Assembly: GCA_007827375.1 (NCBI GenBank)
Contig: VISH01000001.1
Coordinates: 992,001-1,056,000, forward strand
Length of the DNA stretch: 64,000 nt
Reading direction: 5' to 3'
Source: Alteromonadaceae bacterium 2753L.S.0a.02
GTDB lineage: Bacteria > Pseudomonadota > Gammaproteobacteria > Pseudomonadales > Cellvibrionaceae
Made by a program: the position numbers and the translations under genes. Shown here in pieces: positions 17,348 to 27,053 of this stretch; the stretch's first letter is position 1, and every line of letters begins with the position of its first letter. Under the pieces are notes generated by a model. The model saw nothing but the letters and a program-made list of their open reading frames with translations, searched no databases and was not told the DNA's origin.

Positions 17348-19729
17348 ATGTTCCAAAAAAAGCATCTCTGCGTCGCAATTGCCTGCGCACTTTCCACATC
17401 CGCCTTTGCTCAGGAAGAGCTAACTAATAATCAGGAAAGTCAGATGCTGGAAGAAATGGTGGTATTGGCTAAAGAGCAAACCACCTTCGCCAACAACGTT
17501 GTTACCGACAACATGATCGCACAACAAACTACCATGACCAGCGTGCTCTCGGTAATCGACAATATTCCCGGTGTGCTTATCAACGAAGGCGACACCTTCG
17601 GTTCTGATGACTGGTCCACCACCATTTCCATTCGCGGTTTCCAGGTGAGCCTGGATGAACAACAAATTGGTATGACCGTAGACGGTATACCCAACGGCGA
17701 TTCAAACTACGGTGGCGGCTCGAAAGCCAACCGCTTTATCGATACCGAAAACCTGCAGACCGTTGAGGTATCGCAGGGCACCGCCGATATCGCATCGCGC
17801 TCACACGAAGCTCTGGGCGGAACCTTGAATTTCGTTACGCAAAACCCACTGGACGAAGCGCGTATGCGTTTCAGTGTGAGCCAGGGTGATTATCAAGCCA
17901 AGAAATTTTATGTGCGTTACGACACAGGCACGTTCCTGGGCAACACCAAAGCGTACGTCAGCATGTCTACCGGCTCAAACAATGCCTGGATCGATCAGTC
18001 TGGCGAATCCAATCGCAATCACTACGCGATTAAAGTGTTGAACCAGGGTGACGTCATGAGCGTTACCGGTTACCTGTCGTACGACGATATCCACGAAGAC
18101 AACTATCAGCGCGTAAGCCTCGCCGAATTCGATCAAAACCCCGATTGGGATCGCCTGACCGGTGACTGGACTGGCATACCCATGGTCGACCAAATGTATC
18201 GCCGCGGTTGGTCCACCTTGCGTGAAAACACTCTGGGTTATGTGAAATTAGACTGGGATCTGGATTCTGTAAAATTCAATGTTGCCGGCTATTACCACCA
18301 TAACAAAGGTCGTGGTGACTGGTTGCCACAATACATTGCCGATGTGACCGACGATGGTGCCGGAAACCCCGAGTCTGAGTTGTCTGATCCATCAGTAACT
18401 GTTTACGGTGGTTCGGCATCGGGCACTTTCACCTATGTTGACCGCGACGGTGTGCGTTTAACGCCCGATTCAGATTGTTCATCGCTGACCTTCCCGTATG
18501 GCGGTACCAGCAATGATTCACCTGGAAGTCTCGCGGTAGACCCCGCCTGTTTCCCCCGTGACGCGGTGCCCGTTGGCTCCTACCGTCATACCCACTATGG
18601 CAAGGATCGCTACGGTTTAACCGCCGACGCCGCCTGGAAAGCCAACCTGGGTTTCGGTGAAAACACTCTGCGTGGCGGTATGTGGTATGAAGACCGCACC
18701 CGCGTAGAATCCCGTAACTGGCATAAAGTAATCGATTCCCGCACCGCTTACCATTACGACGACACTCCGTACTGGGTGCAGTACGACCGCGAATACCCGC
18801 AGGAAACCTTGATGTACTACATCGAAGACAGCCTGATGATGGGTATGGTAACCCTTAGCCTTGGTGGCAAGCAGTGGTATGTGGAAACCAAGCGACAGGA
18901 TAACTTCGGCACCGGTAATACCTCTGTAAACTCCGATTCAGACGTACTTCCACACGCCGGTATCCTTTTGCAGTTTACCAATAACTTCGAAGGCTTTGCC
19001 GGTTATGCCGAAAACTACGCCGCCATTAAAGACGTGGTTCTGGAAGCCGCCAATCTGGAAGAAGACCCAGAGGCGCTTAAAGGTATCAAGCCCGAAACAG
19101 CCGAAAATATTGATGTCGGCCTGCGCTATAACAGCGACCGCTTTTTGGCAACGCTTACCTATTACACCATCAATTTTGAAAACCGCATTACCTACATCCC
19201 CGAGGGTTCCACGGCGGGCATCGACTATATCGGCGCTATCGACGGCAGCTACTTGAATGTGGGCGGTATCGAATCCAAAGGTATTGAAGCCAGTGCAACT
19301 GTCAACCTTTCAGACAACTTCAGCGTATATGCCTCATACACTCTGAATGATTCCACCTACAAAGACGGTTTCTTCGACGGTGCAGACTTGATCCCCGAGG
19401 GTAAAACCGTGTTTGGTTCCGCCGAAGACATGTTTGTGCTCTCGCTGGACTGGAGCAAAGACATCTACGCAGCAGGCATTTCCAATAAATACGTTGGCCC
19501 ACGCTGGATGGACCCAATGAACACCGACCGCATCGACGCCTACAACGTTGCTGATGTGTACGCCGCAGTGAAAGGCGAAATGCCTGGCGATGTGCTCAAA
19601 GGTTTTGAAATTCGCATGACTATCAACAACCTGTTGGATGAAGATTACATCGGCGGTGTTGCCGGTGGTTGGGGTGGCTGGATTGGATCAGGTCGCACTG
19701 CAGCGGTTAATCTGGTTGTTGATTTCTAA
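17348..19729 (+). CDS. TonB-dependent outer-membrane receptor
   Basis: The 793-residue protein has a signal peptide (HLCVAIACALSTSAFA). A plug domain (about 40-170) contains NIPGVLINEGD, STTISIRGFQV and VEVSQGTADI, and a 22-strand-type barrel ends in the terminal Phe (AAVNLVVDF). Late-barrel signatures include ETAENIDVGLRY and MTINNLLDEDYIG. No family-specific ligand motif was found. The next gene (AlkP superfamily) follows beyond a terminator, suggesting possible joint use of a phosphorylated ligand, but this is inference. Its ribosome-binding site can be paired by upstream C-runs. Confidence 0.9.
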   Translation: MFQKKHLCVAIACALSTSAFAQEELTNNQESQMLEEMVVLAKEQTTFANNVVTDNMIAQQTTMTSVLSVIDNIPGVLINEGDTFGSDDWSTTISIRGFQVSLDEQQIGMTVDGIPNGDSNYGGGSKANRFIDTENLQTVEVSQGTADIASRSHEALGGTLNFVTQNPLDEARMRFSVSQGDYQAKKFYVRYDTGTFLGNTKAYVSMSTGSNNAWIDQSGESNRNHYAIKVLNQGDVMSVTGYLSYDDIHEDNYQRVSLAEFDQNPDWDRLTGDWTGIPMVDQMYRRGWSTLRENTLGYVKLDWDLDSVKFNVAGYYHHNKGRGDWLPQYIADVTDDGAGNPESELSDPSVTVYGGSASGTFTYVDRDGVRLTPDSDCSSLTFPYGGTSNDSPGSLAVDPACFPRDAVPVGSYRHTHYGKDRYGLTADAAWKANLGFGENTLRGGMWYEDRTRVESRNWHKVIDSRTAYHYDDTPYWVQYDREYPQETLMYYIEDSLMMGMVTLSLGGKQWYVETKRQDNFGTGNTSVNSDSDVLPHAGILLQFTNNFEGFAGYAENYAAIKDVVLEAANLEEDPEALKGIKPETAENIDVGLRYNSDRFLATLTYYTINFENRITYIPEGSTAGIDYIGAIDGSYLNVGGIESKGIEASATVNLSDNFSVYASYTLNDSTYKDGFFDGADLIPEGKTVFGSAEDMFVLSLDWSKDIYAAGISNKYVGPRWMDPMNTDRIDAYNVADVYAAVKGEMPGDVLKGFEIRMTINNLLDEDYIGGVAGGWGGWIGSGRTAAVNLVVDF

Positions 19730-19781
19730 GGCTAGTAATACGCCAAGATTAGTTTTGTGAAGTTTTACATGTCGTAATCTT

Positions 19782-19817
19782 AGAGCGCGCCCGGCAACGG
19801 GTGCGCTCTTTTTGTTT
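19782..19817 (+). terminator. Intrinsic terminator after the TonB receptor
   Basis: AGAGCGCGCCCG pairs with CGGGTGCGCTCT (one G-T pair) around GCAA, followed by TTTTTGTTT. It lies between the receptor stop and the start of the AlkP-superfamily gene 15 bases further on, so that gene needs read-through or a promoter inside the hairpin region. Confidence 0.9.
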
Positions 19818-19831
19818 AGGGGAAACACACA

Positions 19832-20938
19832 ATGAAAAAAATTTTTTACTGCCTAATAGGCTTACTGTGCAATTGTTATGTTCACGCCAGTGACAATATC
19901 GTTCTCATTACCATCGACGGCTTGCGCTGGCAGGAAGTATTTCACGGCCTGGATATGACACTCGCCAAAAACGAAAAATTCGCCGAACGCAGCGACGATA
20001 TTATCGAACAGTTCAGCGGCACAAATTCAGCTAAAAAACTCTTACCCTTTTTTCACGAGACCCTGGCACGACAGGGTGTGCTATACGGCAATAAAAGCGC
20101 CGAGCAATGCATGAAACTCAGCAATCCCTGGTATTTTTCATACCCCGGTTACAACGAAATTCTTACCGGAAAAGCAGACCCAAAAATTGATACCAACGGC
20201 AAAATAGAAAACCCCAATGTTTCCTATCTGGAGTGGTTAAATTCAAAAAAAAATTTTAGAAATAAAGTGTATGCGTTTGCCTCGTGGGATGTATTTCCCT
20301 TCATATTGAATGAAAAACGCAGTCGTCTTCCAGTAAATGCCGGCTTTCGCACCGCCAACTTTCCGCGCCTCAGCGATATGGAAAAAACCCTGAATACTCT
20401 GCAACCGGAAGTTCCGAGCCCCTGGAAAACCGTACGCCTCGACGCGTTTACTCACCACTACGCCGTGGAAACACTGAAAAAACGCAAGCCCCGCGCACTT
20501 TACATCAGCTACGGCGAAACCGACGATTTTGCGCACGATGGCCACTACGATCAATATATTTTCGCGGCGCATCGCACCGATCAGTTTATTGCAGACATTT
20601 GGAACACCTTACAAAGCATGCGCCAATATCGCGATAACACCACCCTCATCATCACCACCGATCACGGCCGCGGCAGCACCCCGGAAGACTGGCAACACCA
20701 CGCCAGCAAAGAAGCCATGAAAGGTTACATGAAATCCCTGGCAAAATTTAAAGAAGGCATCGTGGGTTCGGATGATGTTTGGTTTGCGGCCATTGGGCCG
20801 GATGTTAAACGCGGGACTTTTAAGAGTAGTGTGTGTTTAAGTAGTAATCAGATTGCGGCTACTGCGGTTAAGGCGGTTGGATTTAATTGGGGGGAGGTTA
20901 ATTCTGGCGCGGGGGTGCCGATGAATATTTTTGAGTAG
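19832..20938 (+). CDS. Exported alkaline-phosphatase-superfamily hydrolase (nucleotide pyrophosphatase/phosphodiesterase-like)
   Basis: The 368-residue protein starts at ATG 19832 behind AGGGGAA and has a signal peptide ending CNCYVHA. Metal-binding motifs of the AlkP superfamily are visible: ITIDGLRW (Asp near residue 29), ETDDFAHDGHYD (Asp and His), ITTDHGRG (Asp-His) and WQHH (His). The candidate nucleophile is the Ser of YFSYPGYNEILTG, in the place of the Thr/Ser nucleophile of type I phosphodiesterases. It should hydrolyse phosphate mono- or diesters in the periplasm with two metal ions. It follows a TonB receptor, which could import the product or parent compound. Confidence 0.82.
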   Translation: MKKIFYCLIGLLCNCYVHASDNIVLITIDGLRWQEVFHGLDMTLAKNEKFAERSDDIIEQFSGTNSAKKLLPFFHETLARQGVLYGNKSAEQCMKLSNPWYFSYPGYNEILTGKADPKIDTNGKIENPNVSYLEWLNSKKNFRNKVYAFASWDVFPFILNEKRSRLPVNAGFRTANFPRLSDMEKTLNTLQPEVPSPWKTVRLDAFTHHYAVETLKKRKPRALYISYGETDDFAHDGHYDQYIFAAHRTDQFIADIWNTLQSMRQYRDNTTLIITTDHGRGSTPEDWQHHASKEAMKGYMKSLAKFKEGIVGSDDVWFAAIGPDVKRGTFKSSVCLSSNQIAATAVKAVGFNWGEVNSGAGVPMNIFE

Positions 20939-21043
20939 TGTTTTAGTGTTTTGTTTGGGCATTTTCTTAGATTTGGTTTTGGGTGGCGCTTACCATATGG
21001 AAGCGTGAAATTTTACCCTATAGTGTAAATTCATTTTTGGGAA

Positions 21044-21112
21044 CGCTTCCCCAGCGGCGGATTACCTTTCTTTCGTCTTGCCACAAGAAAAGTGCCCCCC
21101 CGCTGGGAAGCG
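21044..21112. repeat. Long imperfect inverted repeat in a 465-base intergenic region
   Basis: CGCTTCCCCAGCGG (21044-21057) pairs with CCGCTGGGAAGCG (21100-21112), 13 bp with one bulged C. The loop contains a second small hairpin, TCTTG-CCA-CAAGA (21076-21088). The arms read like halves of LacI-family operators (GGGAAGCGCT); another such word, GGGAAAGCGCTCC, follows near 21160. The rest of 20939-21403 is T-rich then A/C-rich and holds no convincing gene. Confidence 0.55.
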
Positions 21113-21403
21113 CTGCAGAATCGATACTTGTCGAGTAGCCCAAAGAGTTCTCCCTTTGTGGGAAAGCGCTCCAACAACTCAAATTACACATCAAAGCCAA
21201 AAGAAAAACTCAAAAAAACGCCCCCAATTGCACCATTTTGCACCAAAACACCACATCCAAAACGGACAGCAAATCCCCCCGTCGCATGCGACGCCAAAAT
21301 TCCCGATCCACCTATGAAAATCAAACATAAGCCCCCTACAAACCAGTATACTGCCCGCCGTTTTAAAAGCCCGCATATCCAGCAAAAATATAAGGAGTAC
21401 CTC

Positions 21404-22159
21404 ATGGCTAAATTGCATTTTATTGGTGGTGAAAAAGGGGGTGTTGGTAAGTCGTTTACGTCACGTCTGTTGGCGCAATACCATATCGACAATAAATTAG
21501 ACTTCGCCGGTTTCGATACCGATGAATCTCACCCGACTTTCTCCCGATTTTATGGCGATTTCACCAAAGCAATTAATGTGAATGATCTTGCCAGCCTCGA
21601 TGAAATCGTTGCACAGGCCGAAGACCAACCCAACCACGATATTATTGTGGATTTGGCCGCGCAAACCTGGTCGCATCTGTGGCGTTGGATGGAAGATTGT
21701 GAGCTGGTTGAATTGATGGCCGAGCTGGGTTTTAGTACTCACTTGTGGCAGGTGATGGACGATAGCGCCGATTGCGCAAATTTACTGGAGCAACAACTCA
21801 AACGCTTAAAAGACACCAACATTAATTTGGTGCTGGTATTAAACGAAGGTCGCGGCAATAATTTTGAATTGTTAAAGGCTTCAGCACCTTACCAACAGGC
21901 TATCGACGCCGGTGCTGGTATCATCACTCTGGCTCCGCTGAATGCAAATGTTGCGCAGCAAATTGACTTTAGCAACAGCAGCTTCTGGGCAGCGATCAAT
22001 AATAAAGAAAATCTTCGCAATGTCGATCGCATTCGTGCCCGTGTCTGGGTATTTAAGCACTACGATATGCTCAAGACCTTACTGGAACCAACCGTGCACG
22101 AAATGTTAGATGAATTGGAATCTAATATTATTAGCGGGAAATTCCAAACTAATAACTAG
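21404..22159 (+). CDS. Orphan ParA/MinD-type P-loop ATPase
   Basis: The ATG at 21404 is selected because TAAGGAG lies ten bases upstream and the protein then opens with the family core; the frame extends further 5' but with low-complexity sequence. The 251-residue product starts AKLHFIGGEKGGVGKSF, a deviant Walker A motif (KGGVGKS). It continues with GFDTDESHP (switch I-like) and DIIVDLAAQT (Walker B region). Such ATPases move or position plasmids, chromosomes, chemoreceptor arrays or secretion machines, but usually have a partner gene nearby. None is seen: neighbours are an AlkP hydrolase and a poly-Ser lipoprotein. The closest appearance is the MobD/mobilization-type ParA group; the cargo is unknown. 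Confidence 0.8.
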   Translation: MAKLHFIGGEKGGVGKSFTSRLLAQYHIDNKLDFAGFDTDESHPTFSRFYGDFTKAINVNDLASLDEIVAQAEDQPNHDIIVDLAAQTWSHLWRWMEDCELVELMAELGFSTHLWQVMDDSADCANLLEQQLKRLKDTNINLVLVLNEGRGNNFELLKASAPYQQAIDAGAGIITLAPLNANVAQQIDFSNSSFWAAINNKENLRNVDRIRARVWVFKHYDMLKTLLEPTVHEMLDELESNIISGKFQTNN

Positions 22160-22181
22160 CACTCAAAAATAGCGCAGATAA

Positions 22182-22208
22182 AAAAAGCCCTCTATTAGAG
22201 GGCTTTTT
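22182..22208. terminator. Bidirectional intrinsic terminator
   Basis: AAAAAGCCCTC and GAGGGCTTTTT pair perfectly around TATTA. It stands between the convergent ParA-like gene and the poly-Ser lipoprotein gene and carries A- and T-tracts for both directions. Confidence 0.92.
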
Positions 22209-22228
22209 AGGTTTTTTAATGCCGATAT

Positions 22229-23632
22229 TTATTCAAAGATTAAATATTGCATAACCCGCTCTTGCGGTAGAAATCCCACGCTGCCATTTTGTTCACTGTG
22301 ATAGGACGAGTAAAAGATCATCCCGTCACCCACTTCTGCAGAGGCTGTCAGCGGTTTAACAAAGGTTTGGTCGTCGTACGTGACCACTTCGCCTTCGGTG
22401 TATAAAACTACCCCTTGCGCAGATTCGTGAGCGCCGTGGAATACCGCCCAACCCGCTAGAAAACCTTCAATGTAAAGGCTGCCGTCTTCATTCAGGCAAT
22501 CATTAGTATCGCTGTCGCCAAAACTACAGGTCGAGTTTTCGAGAAAGTCACTTAAACCGGTATCGTTAATTTGGGCATTTGGCACAATAATATCGGTAAG
22601 CCCCACTTCAGCTTGATTGAGAAGTTCCGGTTCTATACCGGCTTCATCGTCGCCATAAAAATCAAAATATTCGGGGAACGGCTGCTCGATAAAATCGTAG
22701 GACAAATCGGTTGCATAGAGTCGCCCACCGCGCTCAACATAATCGCGAAGGATAGTCACAACCGCAGGATCATCCGGCGCAAGGTAGCCATCTGCCGACT
22801 CGTCATAATCTTGTGTTCCACAATTTATAAATACGATGTCGTAGTAATAAATAACCGCCTCGCCGGTACTCGTATCGATTTCAAATAATTCCGTAAAATT
22901 TGGATAGTCCAAATCATCGAGAGAGTCATTACCGTCGTAAATATCAAACGTTTCGGTTCCGAATTCCAGTACACCGCTGCTATCGACGTCACCGAAACCG
23001 GATTTGGCCAGTACATTTTCCATGTAATCGTAATCACCGGTCACCAGAGCCATATTTGCAGCCGGTGCTCCTGAGGCTGCCACAAGGCTCACAGAGCCAA
23101 GTGCGACATCGCCTTGGGAATTTAGCGCATCAACCATAAACGAGGTGGTGAAGGCTCCACGTATCACAAACACTTCGTACTGATCCGGCGCTAAACCGGC
23201 CAGCGTAAAGTTGCCTTGGGCATCACTACACACACTTACCAGGTAACTTACCGGGGGTTCAGCGCAATCGGGCATCGCTAGTTTCTGCATCTGAACGGGT
23301 GCCGGACTGCTCCCGGCAATATACACGGTAGCGTTGTTTACCGGCGTTTCGCCGTCTGGTAGCACAATGGTTCCCGTCACAGCGATCGTAGTTGCGGGTG
23401 CACTACCGCTGCTGCTTGAAGAGCTGGACGAGGAACTACTACTGGAAGAACTACTACTTGAGGAACTGCTGGAATTGGAGCCAGGGTCATTGCTGCCCGA
23501 TGAATCACCACCACCACACGCACTTAGCGCCAGCATACAGATTAGTAAGTAAATAAATTTGGGGCTTGAACCGATTTTAGCGAAAGAAAAGTTTTTTAAA
23601 ACACACAGTGAAAAGGATTGAATTACAGTCAT
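22229..23632 (-). CDS. Poly-serine-linker lipoprotein with a carboxypeptidase regulatory-like domain
   Basis: The 467-residue protein starts at ATG 23632 with AGGGAG upstream. It has an unusually long n-region before the hydrophobic segment and a lipobox (MLALSAC, Cys39). A Gly/Ser/Asn stretch and a run of 22 serines (about 53-75) form a linker typical of Cellvibrio/Saccharophagus/Teredinibacter surface proteins. A carboxypeptidase regulatory-like beta-sandwich follows (about 82-170: TGTIVLPDGETPVNNATVYI ... GNFTLAGLAPDQYEVFV). The remaining ~290 residues are acidic. They contain a segment resembling ThuA/class I amidotransferase-like domains (VVTILRDYVERGGRLYATDL, MIFYSSYHSEQ). It is probably on the outer membrane surface; binding or enzymatic role not determined. 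Confidence 0.82.
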   Translation of the reverse strand: MTVIQSFSLCVLKNFSFAKIGSSPKFIYLLICMLALSACGGGDSSGSNDPGSNSSSSSSSSSSSSSSSSSSSSSSGSAPATTIAVTGTIVLPDGETPVNNATVYIAGSSPAPVQMQKLAMPDCAEPPVSYLVSVCSDAQGNFTLAGLAPDQYEVFVIRGAFTTSFMVDALNSQGDVALGSVSLVAASGAPAANMALVTGDYDYMENVLAKSGFGDVDSSGVLEFGTETFDIYDGNDSLDDLDYPNFTELFEIDTSTGEAVIYYYDIVFINCGTQDYDESADGYLAPDDPAVVTILRDYVERGGRLYATDLSYDFIEQPFPEYFDFYGDDEAGIEPELLNQAEVGLTDIIVPNAQINDTGLSDFLENSTCSFGDSDTNDCLNEDGSLYIEGFLAGWAVFHGAHESAQGVVLYTEGEVVTYDDQTFVKPLTASAEVGDGMIFYSSYHSEQNGSVGFLPQERVMQYLIFE

Positions 23633-23895
23633 TACAATTAAACTCCCTGAGTTTGTCCATAAAATGCACAGTCCTTTTGCCCCTTCGCTGCTCGAGGGGG
23701 TCTGTCACTTAAATTTTTATAATGGCATTTCTGAGCATATTGGCTGTACCCCGCAACTGTATGCGAAAAGCCTGACAACAGGCAATCATACAAATGACTG
23801 AAAAAAAGCAAATTAACAAAAGATTACAACTAAGACAGTTTTATCACCGCGAAATCACCGCTTTTAAATAGGTATTCGGGAAGGTATTTAAGGTA

Positions 23896-26877
23896 CTAGG
23901 GTGAATACTGGTAATTCTCGTTTTCCCACTTGTTTTGTAGGGTCATGGCGAGATTGTCAATGGACGTCGGGCGACCGACATACCACCCTTGTATTAAGTC
24001 GCAGGCAAGTTCTTTTAAAATTAAAAATTGTGCTTCGGTTTCCACACCCTCGGCAACTACCTGCAAGCCGAGATTATGAGCCATGGCAATGGTTGCCGCC
24101 ACCAACTGACGATCCGCTTTTTTGCTTGCCAACTCAGCAATAAATTCGCGATCTATTTTTAACACATCAAAGGTGTAACGGCGCAAATAGCTGAGTGACG
24201 AATAACCGGTTCCAAAATCGTCCATCGCCAGCGTTACGCCGCCGCGTTTTAAACTTCGTAGAATATCTTCTACATTGCCATAGCCGCTGATTAACACGCC
24301 TTCGGTAATTTCCAACTCGAGACAGTGCGGTGCCACACCGGCACTTTCCACTGCGGTTAAAATCTGGTGGATTAAATTTCTGGAGCGAAACTGACGCGGC
24401 GAAAAATTAACGGCCATGCTCAGCGGCTTATGTGATACCGAGTTGATATCTGCCAGCGTTGCCAAAGCGGTTTGTAATACAAAAAAACCCAGGGGCTCTA
24501 TAAGCCCGTTTTTCTCTGCAACGGGAATAAATTCGTCCGGGGCCACATCACCCAGTTCTGGATTGCGCCAGCGCAGCAGGGCTTCAAAACCGATAATTTC
24601 GCGACTCTCGGTGGCCACCTTGGGTTGATACACCACGAAAAACTCGCTGCGCTTTAAACCGAGTCGCATATTTTCTTCAAGCTTTAAGGTGCGCGCGGCG
24701 CGTTTCTGAAGTTTTTCCATAAAAAACGCGTAAGACCCCTGCCCTTGGGTTTTTGAGTGATGGGTAGCAGTGTCGGCACTTTTAATAAGTTGTTCTGCAT
24801 CTGCTCCATCTTCAGGATAAATAGCTATACCAATGCTCACACGTATATTTATGGCTGCGTCATCAATACGCAGCGGAGCCTCGAAACTCTGCAGCAGATT
24901 TTGAACAATAATTGCAGCATCGGTGGATTCTTTTAACTCGCTAACAATTGCCAGAAACTGATCGCCTCCCAAACGTCCCAATTCTATGTTTACCGCGATT
25001 TTTTCCTGAAGATGATTGGCCACAGCAACCAGGGCTTTATCGCCGGTTTCATGGCCAAAGGTCTCATTAATTTTTTTAAAATCGTCAATATCGATGGAGA
25101 TCATCGCCAGCCTGGTGTTTGCGCGTTGGGCCTCCTGAATAATCTGGCTGAGTCTGTCCTGAATCAAAAACCGATTGGGTAAGCCGGTGAGGGCATCATA
25201 GTGTGCATAATGCAACAATTGCTGCGCGTGTTTGTGCACTTTGCGGTTGAGCACTACGTTCCACAGAACAATCCCGGCAAGCAATAAACTGAATACTGCA
25301 ACGATTTGCAGTAACAAACGGTAATTTAAAGTGGGTTCGTATTTTACATAGATCCATTTATCGGAAATTTTATTGCGCTGCGCAGGGCTAATGCTATCCA
25401 GGCCTTTTTGTAGAATGGACACCAGCTCGGGCCAGTCTTTACGAACTGCAAAATGCAGGTTCTGAACTTCTTGCGATACCGGCGCGGCCACTTTTAAATT
25501 GGTTAAATTCAATTTGCGAATCCAAAAAGTAGACGAAGCCACATTGCCAACAAACGCATCGATTTTACCACCTGATAGCGCCATGAGTGATTCTTCGAGC
25601 GTCGCAAATGTTATGGGTTTAATACTGGAATTTTCTTTGAGATAGCCGTGATGCGAGCTATTTACCTGTACACCAACGCGCAGCTCAGCAACATCATCCA
25701 AACTCAGAATAAACGGCATGTCGCTACGAGTGATGATTACCCGGTGAAACTGTAAATATGGCTCGGTGTAAGCGAGGTATTGCTGTCGCTGCATGGTTTT
25801 ACCCACCGCCGGCAGCACGTCGATTTCACCACGCTCCGCACGCTTTATCACCGCATCCCACGTGAGGTTGGGCACCACCTGCATATTCAGATTTAAGCGT
25901 TGATTCAGCAGCGCAATGTAATCCGATGCCATACCACTGTATTTACCGCCTTCCAGATATTCAAATGGCGCGAACTCCGGATCGATTCCCAAACGAATAT
26001 CGCGATGTTTTTCCAGCCAGGCAAGCTCGGTATCACTCAGGTCTATTTCAACCAGCAGATCACGATAATCTTTGGGTAACCAGGCTTCCTGTATCGCCAG
26101 CATTTCGTGTTCGGGTATGGCGTCCAAGGCTTTATTGAGTATTCCAACCAACTCTGGCCAGTCGTTGCGCACCCCGACGCTTTCCCGCGAGTTCTTTTTA
26201 TCGTAAACAGCGGCGTATTTTAAGTTGGTAAGTAAATATTTGGTGCGCAGGAAATGGCCACCGCCTAGAAAGGTAATAGCGGCATCGGCTTTACCCGTCG
26301 ATACCGCATTCAAGGCATCCAGCATGGTATTTACATACAGCGGTTGCACGCTGGGGTAATCTTTGAGAATGCGCGCTACATACTGGTAGCTCTCAACCAG
26401 CGCGACCTTTTTGTTTTTCAAATCATCGCGACGCCGAATGGTCTGATTTTCGCCACGGGTGACTATCACCAGCGATTTGGAGATGTATGGATCGGTGAAA
26501 TTAAACCATTGCTGGCGTTCCTCGCGGTTAACCATAGTCGCGACAACATCAATCTGTTTGCGTTGCGCTTCGGGGTAGAGATCTTTCCAGGTATATAACG
26601 GCGATACACTAAATTCTATGCCAGTGGATGCAGCGAGGCGTTTAAACACCTCCACAGCGATTCCTTCCAATTCTCCGTCATCGTTAACAAAGCTGTAGGG
26701 CGGGAAGTAACCGTCGAAAGCCAGGGAAATGTCGGAATGCGCCCGCAGCCAGGCACGCTCGTGCTCACTTAGGTTTAACGACGCATCCGGCGCGGCGGTA
26801 ATGCTGGCGATACAGTTATTAATGCACGCTAACAAGCAAAAAATGGCGAGTGTATGATTGCGCCAGCGTCTTCCCAT
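23896..26877 (-). CDS. Dual periplasmic-sensor GGDEF-EAL protein, probable c-di-GMP phosphodiesterase
   Basis: The 993-residue protein has a signal sequence and two tandem bacterial extracellular solute-binding (SBP_bac_3) domains (about 40-270 and 285-510). A transmembrane helix follows (about 521-543), then a GGDEF domain (560-722) and an EAL domain (735-985). The GGDEF signature is GGDQF (637-641), so a catalytic Glu is replaced by Gln and cyclase activity is doubtful. The EAL domain keeps its key motifs: EALLRW (E765), LEITEG, MDDFGTGYSSL, KIDREF and AEGVET. It should therefore hydrolyse c-di-GMP in response to small periplasmic ligands such as amino acids. It is probably monocistronic. 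Confidence 0.9.
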   Translation of the reverse strand: MGRRWRNHTLAIFCLLACINNCIASITAAPDASLNLSEHERAWLRAHSDISLAFDGYFPPYSFVNDDGELEGIAVEVFKRLAASTGIEFSVSPLYTWKDLYPEAQRKQIDVVATMVNREERQQWFNFTDPYISKSLVIVTRGENQTIRRRDDLKNKKVALVESYQYVARILKDYPSVQPLYVNTMLDALNAVSTGKADAAITFLGGGHFLRTKYLLTNLKYAAVYDKKNSRESVGVRNDWPELVGILNKALDAIPEHEMLAIQEAWLPKDYRDLLVEIDLSDTELAWLEKHRDIRLGIDPEFAPFEYLEGGKYSGMASDYIALLNQRLNLNMQVVPNLTWDAVIKRAERGEIDVLPAVGKTMQRQQYLAYTEPYLQFHRVIITRSDMPFILSLDDVAELRVGVQVNSSHHGYLKENSSIKPITFATLEESLMALSGGKIDAFVGNVASSTFWIRKLNLTNLKVAAPVSQEVQNLHFAVRKDWPELVSILQKGLDSISPAQRNKISDKWIYVKYEPTLNYRLLLQIVAVFSLLLAGIVLWNVVLNRKVHKHAQQLLHYAHYDALTGLPNRFLIQDRLSQIIQEAQRANTRLAMISIDIDDFKKINETFGHETGDKALVAVANHLQEKIAVNIELGRLGGDQFLAIVSELKESTDAAIIVQNLLQSFEAPLRIDDAAINIRVSIGIAIYPEDGADAEQLIKSADTATHHSKTQGQGSYAFFMEKLQKRAARTLKLEENMRLGLKRSEFFVVYQPKVATESREIIGFEALLRWRNPELGDVAPDEFIPVAEKNGLIEPLGFFVLQTALATLADINSVSHKPLSMAVNFSPRQFRSRNLIHQILTAVESAGVAPHCLELEITEGVLISGYGNVEDILRSLKRGGVTLAMDDFGTGYSSLSYLRRYTFDVLKIDREFIAELASKKADRQLVAATIAMAHNLGLQVVAEGVETEAQFLILKELACDLIQGWYVGRPTSIDNLAMTLQNKWENENYQYSP

Positions 26878-26995
26878 GAACTGTGGCCCGATGATTATGA
26901 GGAGAGGTTCGAGGCTTGCAGGAACATCTATAAACAGGCCCTAATCATCAATATAGACGAAAGCCATGGCTTACTGCGACGGAGTAAAAACAAAT

Positions 26996-27016
26996 CTCCC
27001 CGCACTGGGCGGGGAG
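26996..27016 (-). terminator. Terminator of the giant lipoprotein gene
   Basis: CTCCCCGC and GCGGGGAG pair around a 5-nt loop. On the minus strand the stem is followed by ATTTGTTTTTA, a T-rich tail. It lies 38 bases beyond the stop of the 27054-30593 gene. Confidence 0.85.
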
Positions 27017-27053
27017 TCGCATTTGGGTGCTAATTTCTGAGGTTTAGATGTAC

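Noticed and set aside
23400..23470. AGC/TCC-like trinucleotide repeat as a microsatellite
   Set aside because: It encodes the poly-Ser linker with mixed serine codons, so it is a protein feature and not a pure DNA repeat.
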